NCBI GenBank assembly: GCA_001898825.1
Contig: MKVK01000048.1
Span: forward strand, 1-45,853
Direction: 5' to 3'
Length of the DNA stretch: 45,853 bases
Origin: Magnetospirillum sp. 64-120
GTDB lineage: Bacteria > Pseudomonadota > Alphaproteobacteria > Rhodospirillales > Magnetospirillaceae
The notes under the pieces were generated by a model. The model ran no database searches and was not told where the DNA came from. It saw only the letters and a program-made list of their open reading frames with translations. Of the stretch, positions 24,654-33,749 are shown in pieces; positions within the stretch are counted from its first letter, which is position 1; the number at the start of each line of letters is the position of its first letter. A program made the position numbers and the translations under genes.

Positions 24654-25742
24654 ATGTCGCGCATCACACATCACCCGGATCTGGTCGCCATCCCCTGCGT
24701 GTGGATGCGCGGCGGCACGTCCAAGGCGGCGTTCTTCATGGCGTCCGACCTGCCCCAGGACAAGGCCGAACGCGACCGCCTGATCCTGGCGGTCATGGGC
24801 AGCCCCGACCAGCGCCAGATCGACGGCATCGGCGGCGCCAATCCGTTGACCACCAAGGTGGCGATCATCGGCAAGTCCGCCGACGACGAAGCCGACCTGG
24901 ATTACCTGTTCGGCCAGGTGGTGATCGGTGAATCGCGCATCGACTATTCCCCCACCTGCGGCAACATCCTGGCCGGCGTCGCCCCCTTTGGCCTGGACCA
25001 GGGGCTGGTCGCCGCCACCGGCGACGTCACCCATGTCCGCATCCGCATGGTCAACACCAACGGCCTGTGCGAAGCGGTGGTGCAGACCCCGGGCGGTCGG
25101 GTGGCCTATGCCGGCGACACCCGCATCAGCGGCGTGCCCACCGCCAACGCCCCCATCGAATTGCGCTTCCGCGACATCGCCGGCTCCAGCTGCGGTTCGC
25201 TTTACCCCACCGGCAACAAGACCGACAGGGTGAACGGCGTGATGGTGACCTGCATCGACAACGGCATGCCGGTGGTGGTGATGAACGCCGCCGACCTAGG
25301 CATTGCCGGCACCGAAAGCCCGGCCGAGCTGGACGCCAACGCCGAGCTGAAGGCCAAGGTGGAAGCCATCCGTCTGGCCGTCGGCCCGTTGATGGGGCTG
25401 GGCGACGTCACCAACAAGGTGGTGCCGAAAATGAGCTTGATCTCGCCCCCCCGCGACGGTGGCCATCTGAACACCCGGACCTTCATCCCCAAGAAGTGCC
25501 ACGACGCCATCGGCGTGCTGGGCGCCGCCTCGGTGGCCACTGCCTTCGCCGACGCCGAAACGGTGTGCGGGGGCTTGGGTGGCGGCGCCGACATCCCCTT
25601 CGACGTGTCGGTGGAGCACCCCACCGGCGAGTTCACCATCCGTCTTTTCGTTGACCCGCGCGACGACCGGGCGCCGGCGGTGGCGTTGCTGCGCACCGCC
25701 CGGCCGCTGTTCGAGGGCGTGGTTCTGGCCCCCAAGGCGTAG
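24654..25742 (+). CDS. ligU: 4-oxalomesaconate tautomerase (PrpF/GalD/LigU family)
   Basis: A 362-residue PrpF-fold isomerase, close to the length of GalD. It has the family motifs WMRGGTSKAAFF, MGSPDQRQIDGIGGANPLTTKVAII and YSPTCGNILAGVAPF with the candidate catalytic Cys, and SCGSLYPTGN. It shifts the double bond of 4-oxalomesaconate so that the hydratase can act. The adjacent ligJ and ligK support this over the methylaconitate isomerase PrpF. ATG 24654 is preferred over an upstream TTG at 24621 because the TTG overlaps the -10 element. Confidence 0.88.
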   Translation: MSRITHHPDLVAIPCVWMRGGTSKAAFFMASDLPQDKAERDRLILAVMGSPDQRQIDGIGGANPLTTKVAIIGKSADDEADLDYLFGQVVIGESRIDYSPTCGNILAGVAPFGLDQGLVAATGDVTHVRIRMVNTNGLCEAVVQTPGGRVAYAGDTRISGVPTANAPIELRFRDIAGSSCGSLYPTGNKTDRVNGVMVTCIDNGMPVVVMNAADLGIAGTESPAELDANAELKAKVEAIRLAVGPLMGLGDVTNKVVPKMSLISPPRDGGHLNTRTFIPKKCHDAIGVLGAASVATAFADAETVCGGLGGGADIPFDVSVEHPTGEFTIRLFVDPRDDRAPAVALLRTARPLFEGVVLAPKA

Positions 25743-25812
25743 TGCTGAAAACAAACAAAACCGGCGCCGTGTCAGTGGGCGCCGGACAACAGAATAAGGC
25801 AGGGAAACCCAC

Positions 25813-26859
25813 ATGACCGCACGCGATCCTTTGATCATCGACATCCATGGCCACTACACCACCGCCCCCAAGGCGCTGGAGGAATGGCGCAACCGCCAGA
25901 TCGCCGGCATCAAGGACCCGTCCCAGGCCCCCAAGGTGTCGGAACTGTCCATCAGCGACGACGAACTGCGCGAAAGCATCGTCGCCAACCAGCTGAAGAA
26001 GATGCAGGAACGCGGCTCCGACCTGACCATCTTCTCGCCGCGTGCCAGCTTCATGGCCCATCACATCGGTGACTTCAATGTCAGCAGCACCTGGGCCGCC
26101 ATCTGCAACGAGCTGTGCTATCGCGTGTCACAGCTGTTCCCGGACAACTTCATCGGCGCCGCCATGCTGCCGCAAAGCCCCGGCGTCGATCCCAAGACCT
26201 GCATCCCGGAACTGGAAAAGTGCGTGCGCGACTATGGCTTCGTCGCCATCAACCTGAACCCCGATCCGTCGGGCGGGCACTGGACCTCGCCGCCGCTGAC
26301 CGACCGTCACTGGTACCCCATCTATGAAAAGATGGTGGAATGGGACATTCCGGCCATGGTGCACGTCTCGACCTCGTGCAACGGCTGTTTCCACACCACC
26401 GGCGCCCATTACATCAACGCCGACACCACCGCCATCATGCAGATGATCCAGGGCGACCTGTTCAAGGATTTCCCGGAACTGAAGTTCGTCATCCCCCATG
26501 GCGGCGGCGCCGCACCCTATCACTGGGGCCGTTACCGTGGCTTGGCCCAGGAAATGAAAAAGCCCCTGCTGACCGACCACATCTTGAACAACGTCTTCTT
26601 CGACACCTGCGTCTATCACCAGCCGGGCATCGACCTGCTGACCAAGGTGATCCCGGTGGACAACATCTTGTTCGCCTCGGAAATGATCGGCGCGGTGCGC
26701 GGCATCGACCCGGAAACCGGTCATTACTACGACGACACCAAACGCTACATCGAAGCCACGTTGAACCTGTCGGCCGAAGACCGCGCCAAGGTTTACGAAG
26801 GCAATGCGCGCCGCGTCTATCCGCGCCTGGATGCCGCCCTGAAAAGCAAAGGATTGTGA
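25813..26859 (+). CDS. ligJ: 4-oxalomesaconate hydratase
   Basis: A 348-residue amidohydrolase-superfamily protein. It has an N-terminal metal site IDIHGHY (HxH), then [21 protein letters not shown] and [14 protein letters not shown]. Length and motifs match LigJ, which adds water to 4-oxalomesaconate to give 4-carboxy-4-hydroxy-2-oxoadipate. It is preceded by a good ribosome site (GGCAGGGAAACCCAC) and followed at 2 nt by ligK. Confidence 0.92.
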   Translation: MTARDPLIIDIHGHYTTAPKALEEWRNRQIAGIKDPSQAPKVSELSISDDELRESIVANQLKKMQERGSDLTIFSPRASFMAHHIGDFNVSSTWAAICNELCYRVSQLFPDNFIGAAMLPQSPGVDPKTCIPELEKCVRDYGFVAINLNPDPSGGHWTSPPLTDRHWYPIYEKMVEWDIPAMVHVSTSCNGCFHTTGAHYINADTTAIMQMIQGDLFKDFPELKFVIPHGGGAAPYHWGRYRGLAQEMKKPLLTDHILNNVFFDTCVYHQPGIDLLTKVIPVDNILFASEMIGAVRGIDPETGHYYDDTKRYIEATLNLSAEDRAKVYEGNARRVYPRLDAALKSKGL

Positions 26860-26861
26860 TC

Positions 26862-27551
26862 ATGTCGCTGAATAATCTGGGCATCGTCAAACGCACCATC
26901 GTCCGCGCCGACAAGGCGGCGGTGGCTGACCTGGCCAAGTTCGGCTCGGCCACCGTGCACGAAGCCATGGGCCGGGTCGGCCTGATGGCCCCTTACATGC
27001 GCCCCATCTATCCCGGTGCCTCCATGTGCGGCACGGCGGTCACCGTTTTGCTGCATCCCGGCGACAACTGGATGATGCATGTGGCGGCCGAGCAATTGCG
27101 GCCGGGCGACGTGCCGGTGGCCGCCATCACCGCGCCGTGCACCGATGGCTATTTCGGCGATCTGCTGGCCACGTCCTTCCGGGCGCGGGGCGCTTTGGGC
27201 CTGATCATCGACGCCGGTGTCCGCGACGTCAAAACCCTGACCGAAATGGGCTTCCCGGTGTGGTCCAAGGCGATCAGCGCCAAGGGCACCATCAAGGCGA
27301 CCTTGGGCTCGGTCAACATTCCGGTGGTCTGCGCCGGCGCGGTGGTCAACCCGGGTGACGTGGTGCTGGCCGATGACGACGGCGTGGTGGTGGTGCCCGC
27401 CGCCATCGCCGCCGAGGTGGCCGCCGCCGCCGCCAAGCGCGAAGCCAACGAAGAGGAAAAGCGCCAAAAGCTGGCCTCTGGCGTGTTGGGGCTGGACATG
27501 TACAACATGCGCGGGCCGCTGGAACAGGCCGGGCTGAAATATATCGACTGA
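26862..27551 (+). CDS. ligK: 4-carboxy-4-hydroxy-2-oxoadipate aldolase
   Basis: A 229-residue class II aldolase of the HMG/CHA aldolase (RraA-fold) family. It carries [53 protein letters not shown] (with the conserved Gly-Asp, Arg and Asp that bind metal and substrate) and [21 protein letters not shown]. It splits the final intermediate into pyruvate and oxaloacetate. Start ATG 26862 lies 2 nt after the ligJ stop, so the two are coupled. Confidence 0.93.
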   Translation: MSLNNLGIVKRTIVRADKAAVADLAKFGSATVHEAMGRVGLMAPYMRPIYPGASMCGTAVTVLLHPGDNWMMHVAAEQLRPGDVPVAAITAPCTDGYFGDLLATSFRARGALGLIIDAGVRDVKTLTEMGFPVWSKAISAKGTIKATLGSVNIPVVCAGAVVNPGDVVLADDDGVVVVPAAIAAEVAAAAAKREANEEEKRQKLASGVLGLDMYNMRGPLEQAGLKYID

Positions 27552-27561
27552 CGAGGACACG

Positions 27562-28479
27562 ATGAGCAACGCCACATTCCGTAAAGTCGCTTTGGTCGGT
27601 TTCGGCGAGGTCGGAACCATTCTGGCGGAAGACCTGGCCGCCCAAGGGGTCACGGTTTCGGCCTGGGACCTGAAGCTCAGGGTCGATCCCCAAGGTGCGG
27701 CGGTCCAGCGGATGGTGGCGGATGCCCGGCGCTTGGGCGTGACCTTGTGCGACGATCCGGCAGCGGCTTTGGCCGGGGTTGACCTGGCCATCTGCGTGGT
27801 CACCGCCAGCCAGACCGAGGCGGCGGCGCAGGAATGCGCGCCGCTTTTGCCCCAGGGCGCCTTTTACATGGATTGCAACTCGGCCTCGCCCGGCGCCAAG
27901 ACGGCGTGCGCGGGCATGGTCCACGCCGCCCATGGGCGCTATGTGGAATCGGCGGTGATGACCTCGGTGCCGCCCTATCGCATCAAGACCCCCATGCTGT
28001 TGGGCGGGCCGTGGGCGGCCGAGATCCTGCTGCCCTTGTCGGCTTTAGGCTTCGACGTCAAGGTGGCGTCGGAAGATTTCGGTGTCGCTTCGGCCACCAA
28101 GATGTGCCGGTCGATCATGATCAAGGGCCTGGAGGCCATGGTCATCGAAAGCTTCACCGCGGCGCGGGCTTATGGCGTCGAAGACGCGGTGGTGCAAAGT
28201 CTGATCCATACCTTTCCGGGCATCGATTGGGAAAAGCAGGGCAGTTATTTCTTCCATCGCGTCCTGCTGCACGGCCGCCGCCGCGCCGAGGAAATGCGCG
28301 AGGTGGCCCGCACCGTCCGCGAAGTGGGGTTGGACCCGTTTTCCGCACAAGCCAGCGCCGACCGCGACGACTGGATGGCCGACATGGCGCACGAACATGG
28401 TTTACATGTTAAATACAAAGATGTTAGTGATTGGCGGGCCGTGTCAGACGATCTGCTGGCGGCGCTAACAAAAAAATAA
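27562..28479 (+). CDS. NAD(P)-dependent dehydrogenase of the DUF1932 / 6-phosphogluconate-like family
   Basis: 305 residues. An N-terminal Rossmann fold (VALVGFGEVGTILAEDLAAQG) is followed by the 6PGDH-like Ser-containing loop (CNSASPGAK) and a C-terminal all-helical DUF1932 domain (VASATKMCRSIMIKGLEAMVIESF). The candidate catalytic Lys is in ATKMCRS. It belongs to the beta-hydroxyacid dehydrogenase group. It starts 10 nt after ligK with a GAGGA site, so it is part of the ligUJK unit. It is not required by the textbook pathway. Likely substrates are a hydroxy-acid side product or an alternative intermediate; this is inference. Confidence 0.82.
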   Translation: MSNATFRKVALVGFGEVGTILAEDLAAQGVTVSAWDLKLRVDPQGAAVQRMVADARRLGVTLCDDPAAALAGVDLAICVVTASQTEAAAQECAPLLPQGAFYMDCNSASPGAKTACAGMVHAAHGRYVESAVMTSVPPYRIKTPMLLGGPWAAEILLPLSALGFDVKVASEDFGVASATKMCRSIMIKGLEAMVIESFTAARAYGVEDAVVQSLIHTFPGIDWEKQGSYFFHRVLLHGRRRAEEMREVARTVREVGLDPFSAQASADRDDWMADMAHEHGLHVKYKDVSDWRAVSDDLLAALTKK

Positions 28480-28506
28480 AAGACTCATATACAGGCGAGG
28501 AAATCC

Positions 28507-30747
28507 ATGGCCAGCCAAATGGCGCGGAAAGGCGGGGCGGTCTTTGCGGGCTGCGGACGCTGGTTCGACAATCTGTCGCTTTTGTTCAAGACGGCCATCG
28601 CCCCGGTGGTGGCCATGCTTTGCTTGCTGGTGGTCGGCGGCGGCACCTACCTGGTCATCGAGCGCCTGAACACCCTGCGCCATGACATCCGCGAGGGCGC
28701 CTTCGTCCCCTACCAGCGTGCCGCCAGCGTGCAGAACGCGGCGCTCGACCTTTACGCCCAGCTGTTCCGCGTCGCCAACATGGCCGCCAGCGGGGCGGGG
28801 GGATTGGGCAGCGAGGCCGACCTGCTGGGGCGCCGCGCCGACGAATTGGCGGCCATGCACGACTTCGCCCCCGCTTCGGCCCAATCCGACCTGGAAGGCT
28901 ATGTCGGCGCCTCGCGCGAGGTGGTGGCCGCGTTGCGCAAGGATCCGTCGGTGGCCCTGCTGCTGATGTCTTCGGTGGAATTCGCCTATACCGGTCTGGC
29001 CTCGGCCCTGCAGGACGCCACCACCCGCGCCGACAAGCACGGGGCCGAGCTGTACGCGCAGGCGCAAAAGGAAAGCCAGGACGCGGTCAACCTGTTCGCC
29101 GTGGTCATCGGTTTGTTTCTGGCCGGTGGCGTGGTCACCACCGTGGTCCTAAGCCGCGCCGTCAGCAATCCGGTGGTGGCGATGACCCGGGCTATGGGGC
29201 GGCTGGCTTCGGGCGACCTGGGCGTGTCCCTGGCGGAAAGCGAGCGCCGCGACGAATTGGGCGCCATGGCGCGGGCCATGGTGGTGTTCCGCGACGCCCT
29301 GGCCCAGGCCGAGGACCTGCGCCGTGAACAGGACCGCCAGAACCAGCTGCGGGAACAGCGCACGCGCAACCTGGATCAGGCCATGCGTGATTTCCAGACC
29401 CATATCGGCGACATCGTCGGCGCGGTGACCGGTGCGGCGGACAACATGCAGTCGGCATCCGGCGCGCTGTTGGAAGACGCCGAACGCACCCGCGAACACA
29501 CCCGTACCGGCGCCGAGGATGCCCGGCGCACCGCCGGCAGCGTCGACACCGTGGCCGCCGCCGCCACCGAACTGTCGGCCTCCATCGACGAGATCGACCG
29601 CCGCATGCGCGACGTGTCGCAGGTGGCGGAACGGGCCGGCGACACCGCCGATCAGGCGGGAACCGCCATGCGCAAGGTGGTCGAATCCTCGCGTGAGATC
29701 GAAACCGTGCTGAACATGATTTCCATGATCGCCGGCCAGACCAACCTGTTGGCCTTGAACGCCACCATCGAGGCGGCGAGGGCGGGCGAAGCCGGCAAGG
29801 GCTTCGCCGTGGTCGCCGAAGAGGTCAAGCATCTGGCGCTGCGTACCGCCCAGGCCACCCAAGAGATCGCCCAGCAGATTGAAACCATGCGCCAAGTCAC
29901 CGATGGCGCGGCCGGCGCGGTGGACGGCATCGTCACCGTGGTCGGCGACATCAGCCGCTTGGCCCAGGACGTGACCGACGCCGTGCGGCAGCAGGGCGAG
30001 GCAACCCGTGAAATCGCCCGCGGCGCCGAGGCGGCGGCCATGGCCACCCGTTCGGTGGACCAAGCCATGGGATCGGTGGAAGACGCCACCCATTCCACCC
30101 GCGACGCCGCCGCTTCGGTCCTGGTGTCGTCCAAGACCTTGGGCGAACAGGCGGTGCATCTGAAGGGCGAGATCGAATCCTTCCTGGCCCAGGTGGCCGA
30201 CACCGGCATGCGGTCCGAGGACGAGCCTTACATCCAAAAGGCCCAAGACACCGCCAAGCGGGTCTCGGCGGCTTTGGAACAGGCGGTGGCCCAAGGCCGC
30301 GTCAGCCTGGGCGACCTGTTCGACCGTGATTACCAGTTGGTGGCGGGATCGAACCCGCAGCAGATGACCACCCGCGCCATGGCGGTGCTGGAACAGGTCC
30401 TGCCCGACATCCAGGAACCAGTCCTGTCCTTCGATCCCCGGGTGGTGTTCTGCGCCTCGGTCGACGAAAACGGCTGGCTGCCGGTGCACAACGCCGCCTA
30501 TTCCCAGCCGCAAGGCGACGACCCGGCCTGGAACGAAGCCCATTGCCGCAACCGCCGCAAATTCGACGACCACACCGGCCTGGACGCGGCGCGCAACACC
30601 GAACCCTTCCTGCTGCAGACCTATCGCCGCGCCATGGGCGGCGGCAAATACGTGATGATGAAGGACGTGTCGGCGCCGATCATGGTGCAGGGGCGCCATT
30701 GGGGCGGGCTGCGCATCGCCTATCGCATCGACGCGGTGGCGGTCTAA
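28507..30747 (+). CDS. Methyl-accepting chemotaxis protein with a C-terminal sensory-like extension
   Basis: 746 residues. Transmembrane helix 1 (29-51), a helical periplasmic domain of about 145 residues, helix 2 (195-216), HAMP (217-265), and the signalling domain with its hairpin tip [34 protein letters not shown] (about 405-445). After it come about 175 further residues (about 572-746) with conserved-looking motifs [52 protein letters not shown] and [10 protein letters not shown]. These resemble a Cache/PAS-like ligand domain placed after the signalling tip. It follows the DUF1932 gene by 27 bp in the same direction and ends at a bidirectional terminator, so it is probably co-expressed with the aromatic pathway and steers cells toward its substrates. 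Confidence 0.9.
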   Translation: MASQMARKGGAVFAGCGRWFDNLSLLFKTAIAPVVAMLCLLVVGGGTYLVIERLNTLRHDIREGAFVPYQRAASVQNAALDLYAQLFRVANMAASGAGGLGSEADLLGRRADELAAMHDFAPASAQSDLEGYVGASREVVAALRKDPSVALLLMSSVEFAYTGLASALQDATTRADKHGAELYAQAQKESQDAVNLFAVVIGLFLAGGVVTTVVLSRAVSNPVVAMTRAMGRLASGDLGVSLAESERRDELGAMARAMVVFRDALAQAEDLRREQDRQNQLREQRTRNLDQAMRDFQTHIGDIVGAVTGAADNMQSASGALLEDAERTREHTRTGAEDARRTAGSVDTVAAAATELSASIDEIDRRMRDVSQVAERAGDTADQAGTAMRKVVESSREIETVLNMISMIAGQTNLLALNATIEAARAGEAGKGFAVVAEEVKHLALRTAQATQEIAQQIETMRQVTDGAAGAVDGIVTVVGDISRLAQDVTDAVRQQGEATREIARGAEAAAMATRSVDQAMGSVEDATHSTRDAAASVLVSSKTLGEQAVHLKGEIESFLAQVADTGMRSEDEPYIQKAQDTAKRVSAALEQAVAQGRVSLGDLFDRDYQLVAGSNPQQMTTRAMAVLEQVLPDIQEPVLSFDPRVVFCASVDENGWLPVHNAAYSQPQGDDPAWNEAHCRNRRKFDDHTGLDAARNTEPFLLQTYRRAMGGGKYVMMKDVSAPIMVQGRHWGGLRIAYRIDAVAV

Positions 30748-30751
30748 ACTC

Positions 30752-30794
30752 AAAAAAAAACCCCCGATCCGGGGCCTTCGGATCGGGGGTTTTT
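30752..30794. terminator. Bidirectional terminator between the MCP and ferredoxin reductase genes
   Basis: An 11-bp perfect stem (30761-30771 with 30779-30789) is flanked by an A-run on the left and a T-run on the right, so it works for both converging transcripts. It is 2 bp short of the reductase stop. Confidence 0.93.
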
Positions 30795-30795
30795 G

Positions 30796-32007
30796 TTACA
30801 GCAGGCTGTTCAGCTTGAAGCCTTCGTCCGCCGCCTGTTCGGGAGTCGGCGAAACCCCGGCGGCCAGCAATTTGCGTCCGGTGATGTGGTCGGCCGGCTT
30901 GTTGACCGAATCCACCGCCCGCAATTCATCGCCGCGATAATGGAACAACGAGAATTTGTCGGTTTCCATGGCGCCGCGCAGGACGACGCGGTCGCAGCCA
31001 TGGGGCAGCCCCACCATCTGCAGCTTCAGGTCGAACTGATCGGACCAGAACCACGGCACCGTGGCATAGGGTTTGGCCTTGCCGGTGACGTGGGCGGCGA
31101 TGGTGCGGCCCTGGTCGGCGGCGTTCTGCACCGATTCCAGACGGACCAGGGAACCGGCGAAAGGGTGGCAGTAACTGGCGACGTCGCCGGCGGCGTAGAT
31201 GTCGGGGTCCGAGGTGCGGCAGAACTCGTCGACGACGATGCCGTTGTCGCAAGTGACGCCGCAGGCGCTGGCCAGTTCCACATTGGGAATGACGCCGATG
31301 CCCACCACCACCAGATCGGTGGCGACTTCCGAACCGTCGGCCAGGATCACTTTTTCCACCGCTTCGGTGCCGGAAAGCGCGGCGACCGCCGCGTTGCAGA
31401 CGATCCTGACGCCGCGTGCCTGATGATAGGCGGTGAAATAATGTGACAGGTCCGGGTGGACGACGCGGCCCATGATGCGCGGGGCGGCTTCCAGCACGGT
31501 GACGGCCTTGCCCAGCTTGCGGGCGACGGCGGCGAATTCCAATCCGATGAAGCCGGCGCCGATGACGGCGACGTTTTGGGCGTGGGGCAGACGGACGGCG
31601 ATGGCGTCCACGTCGTCCAGGGTCTTCAGGGTGAACACGCCGGCCAATTCAGCGCCGGGGACCGGCAAGGGACGCACCCGAGCGCCGGTGGCCAGGACCA
31701 GCTTGTCGTAACCCAGGCAACTGCCATCGGACAATCGCACCCGCTTGACGGCGCGGTCGAGCGCGGTGACGTCCAGGGACGTGCGCAGGTCGATGCGGTG
31801 CTGGGCGTAATAATCCACGGTGCGGAACCGCACCCGCTGGGCGTCGGTCTCGCCCAGCAGATAGGCCTTGGAAAGCGGCGGGCGCTGATAGGGGGGGTGG
31901 GCTTCCGACCCGATCAGGGTGATCGGGCCGTCAAAGCCGTCCTGGCGCAGCGATTCGGCGGTCTGGTAACCCGCCTGGCCGGCGCCGACGATGACCAAGC
32001 CGGCCAT
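30796..32007 (-). CDS. NAD(P)H-dependent ferredoxin reductase (FAD) of the P450 system
   Basis: 403 residues. It has an N-terminal FAD-binding GAGQAGYQTAESLR motif, an NAD-binding motif NVAVIGAGFIGLEFAAVARKLGKAVTVLE, the second FAD motif DPDIYAAGDVAS, and a C-terminal reductase domain. It matches putidaredoxin-reductase-type proteins that pass electrons from NAD(P)H to a [2Fe-2S] ferredoxin. It starts 2 nt after the ferredoxin stop. It is last in the unit P450-ferredoxin-reductase, forming a complete class I electron chain. Confidence 0.92.
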   Translation of the reverse strand: MAGLVIVGAGQAGYQTAESLRQDGFDGPITLIGSEAHPPYQRPPLSKAYLLGETDAQRVRFRTVDYYAQHRIDLRTSLDVTALDRAVKRVRLSDGSCLGYDKLVLATGARVRPLPVPGAELAGVFTLKTLDDVDAIAVRLPHAQNVAVIGAGFIGLEFAAVARKLGKAVTVLEAAPRIMGRVVHPDLSHYFTAYHQARGVRIVCNAAVAALSGTEAVEKVILADGSEVATDLVVVGIGVIPNVELASACGVTCDNGIVVDEFCRTSDPDIYAAGDVASYCHPFAGSLVRLESVQNAADQGRTIAAHVTGKAKPYATVPWFWSDQFDLKLQMVGLPHGCDRVVLRGAMETDKFSLFHYRGDELRAVDSVNKPADHITGRKLLAAGVSPTPEQAADEGFKLNSLL

Positions 32008-32009
32008 GG

Positions 32010-32333
32010 TCAGCTTTGGGTTTCAGGCAGGTGCACGACGATGCCGTCGATTTCCGGCATGGCCTTGATCTGGCAGCTTAGCCGCGAATTGGCCCGACGC
32101 GGCGAGGCGGTGCATTCCAGCATCTCTTCCTCGGTCTCGCTGGGGGCGGGCAGCTTGTCCAGATACGCTTCGTCCACATAGACGTGGCAGGTGGCGCAGC
32201 CGCACGACCCGCCGCATTCGCCTTCGATGCCGTTGATTCCGTTGAGCGTGGCGCCCTGCATCAGGGTCCAGCCGGCGGGCAGTTCGACCCGGTGTTCGGT
32301 GCCGTCGTGTTCGATATAGGTGACTGTGGGCAT
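32010..32333 (-). CDS. [2Fe-2S] ferredoxin, adrenodoxin/putidaredoxin type
   Basis: 107 residues. Cluster ligands follow the C-x5-C-x2-C...C pattern in GECGGSCGCATC and LSCQIKA; one additional Cys lies inside the first loop. It carries single electrons from the reductase to the P450. A good ribosome site (AAGGCGAG) precedes the ATG. The gene is separated from the P450 gene by 105 bp containing two hairpins, an unusually structured gap for an otherwise tight unit. Confidence 0.93.
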   Translation of the reverse strand: MPTVTYIEHDGTEHRVELPAGWTLMQGATLNGINGIEGECGGSCGCATCHVYVDEAYLDKLPAPSETEEEMLECTASPRRANSRLSCQIKAMPEIDGIVVHLPETQS

Positions 32334-32378
32334 GATCTCGCCTTTCTTGGTCGCTTCCCTGAAAAGGAGGTGGGCACC

Positions 32379-32408
32379 GAACCGGTTCCGTTCAAACGGA
32401 ACCGGTTC
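32379..32408. promoter_or_regulatory. Perfect 14-bp inverted repeat built from two GAACCGGTTC palindromes
   Basis: The arms 32379-32392 and 32395-32408 are fully complementary with only 2 nt between them. Each arm also contains the self-complementary decamer GAACCGGTTC (32379-32388 and 32399-32408), 20 bp apart centre to centre (two helical turns). It could be an mRNA hairpin between P450 and ferredoxin cistrons or a double operator for a dimeric regulator. No T-run follows on the minus strand. Confidence 0.7.
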
Positions 32409-32420
32409 TTGCTTTGTCTG

Positions 32421-32441
32421 TAAGGCCCGTGTTGGGCCTTA
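32421..32441 (-). other. Hairpin overlapping the P450 stop codon
   Basis: TAAGGCCC (32421-32428) pairs perfectly with GGGCCTTA (32434-32441) around a 5-nt loop. The right arm contains the P450 stop codon. No T-run follows in the reading direction, so processing or message stabilisation is more likely than termination. Confidence 0.6.
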
Positions 32442-33602
32442 GCCCACCGCCAATTCCAGTTTCAGGGGAGAACGGAAGTTCGACGACGGAACCCAAGGCA
32501 GGTCCTGTTGGGTCCGGGTGAAGTCGGGGAAGGCTTGCAGGAATTCCTCGAAGGCGATCTTGCAGGCCATGCGCGCGATGGCAGTGCCCAAACAGGCGTG
32601 CACGCCGCCGCCAAAGCCCAGGTGACCACGGGGCTTCCTGGTGATGTCATAGACATCCGGGTTGGGGAACTGCCGTTCGTCGCGGTTGCCCGCCCCATAG
32701 GCCAGCATGACGAAGTCGCCGGCCTTCATCACCTTGCCGTGGATTTCCACGTCACGGGTCAGACAGCGGCGGAAGCGCTGGGCCGAGGTGTTGTAGCGCA
32801 GCGATTCTTCCATGGCGTCGGGGATCAGCGACGGGTCGGCCACCAGGGCGCGGCGAGCTTCCGGGTGGTCGGCCAGGTTCAGGCCCATGACGCTCATGAA
32901 ACCCGACAGCGATTCGATGCCGGCCATGATCAGGGTGGTCACCGTCAGCTGCACTTCCTTGTCGGCCAGCTTCTCGCCGTCGATTTCCGAGGTGATGAAG
33001 TTGGACAGCAGGTCGTCGCCGGGGTTCTTCTTGCGCTCGGCCACCAGTTCGGCGGCGAAGTTGGCCATCCACTCATAGGCGGCCAGATGCTCGGGTCCCT
33101 TCTTGCGGGTGACCGGGTCGGTCTGGACCATCAGCACCGCTTTGTCGCGGACGATCTCTTGCTTGTCGGTGGGCATGGCGAACAGGTGGAACAGCAAGTC
33201 CACCGTCACCTTGGACGAGAAGTCGTTGACGAAGTCGAAGGTCTTGCGCCCCTTCAAAGCGTCCAAATGCTTGCGGCAGACGGCGCGGATAGGGTCTTCC
33301 AGATAATCCAGTGCCCGCTTGGTCACCGCTTTTTGGATCAGGGCGCGCAGACGGTCGTGGCGCGGCGGGTCGGTGGTGCCCAGCGTGTTGCCGGCGCGGT
33401 TGGGCAGTTCGTCCACCAGGTTGCCCTTGGCCGAGGAATAAGTCTGCCAGTCGTTCAGCGCGGTGACGATGTCGGCATAACGGGAATAGACCCACATGCC
33501 CGCTTCCTCGCACCAGAACGCCGGGTGTTCGTCGCGCAGGGTTTTGTAGGCGGGAAAGGGATCGGCGTCGTTGGCCGGGGAATAGGGATCGAAACGAAAC
33601 AT
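32439..33602 (-). CDS. Cytochrome P450, probable aromatic-acid hydroxylase or O-demethylase
   Basis: 387 residues, a soluble bacterial P450. The haem loop is FGGGVHACLG with Cys337 as thiolate ligand, and the ExxR motif is ESLR (266-269). The I-helix oxygen-activation motif reads AGIES (227-231), so Ser replaces the usual Thr. It is followed by its ferredoxin and reductase. CYP199A-type enzymes in related bacteria demethylate 4-methoxybenzoate to 4-hydroxybenzoate with the same partner types. In this context a reaction feeding protocatechuate or a hydroxylated benzoate into the lig pathway is the best inference. The AraC regulator is divergent 147 bp away. Confidence 0.92.
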   Translation of the reverse strand: MFRFDPYSPANDADPFPAYKTLRDEHPAFWCEEAGMWVYSRYADIVTALNDWQTYSSAKGNLVDELPNRAGNTLGTTDPPRHDRLRALIQKAVTKRALDYLEDPIRAVCRKHLDALKGRKTFDFVNDFSSKVTVDLLFHLFAMPTDKQEIVRDKAVLMVQTDPVTRKKGPEHLAAYEWMANFAAELVAERKKNPGDDLLSNFITSEIDGEKLADKEVQLTVTTLIMAGIESLSGFMSVMGLNLADHPEARRALVADPSLIPDAMEESLRYNTSAQRFRRCLTRDVEIHGKVMKAGDFVMLAYGAGNRDERQFPNPDVYDITRKPRGHLGFGGGVHACLGTAIARMACKIAFEEFLQAFPDFTRTQQDLPWVPSSNFRSPLKLELAVG

Positions 33603-33749
33603 AGGCGTGCTTCCTTCCTGTCGAACATGTTTTTTGAACTGTTCTTATTGGCTCCAATCTAGTCCTTGGGCCCCAGGTGACGGAATGGACGCAACAGCGG
33701 AATTATTGTACTTTTCATTCATAGAGGCGATGAAGGGAACACCCCCGCG
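33603..33749. promoter_or_regulatory. Divergent promoter region P450 / AraC regulator
   Basis: A near-perfect palindrome (CCTTGGGCCCCAGG, 33664-33677, one mismatched pair) sits in the middle. AT-rich stretches on both sides (33620-33655 and 33700-33725) are likely promoter positions. A 7-codon frame (33730-33753) ends in TGA overlapping the AraC ATG. Binding by the AraC protein is inferred from position only. Confidence 0.5.

Noticed and set aside
24654-25742. Annotating this gene as the methylaconitate isomerase prpF
   Set aside because: The fold is shared, but the adjacent ligJ and ligK and the absence of methylcitrate genes favour the oxalomesaconate tautomerase.
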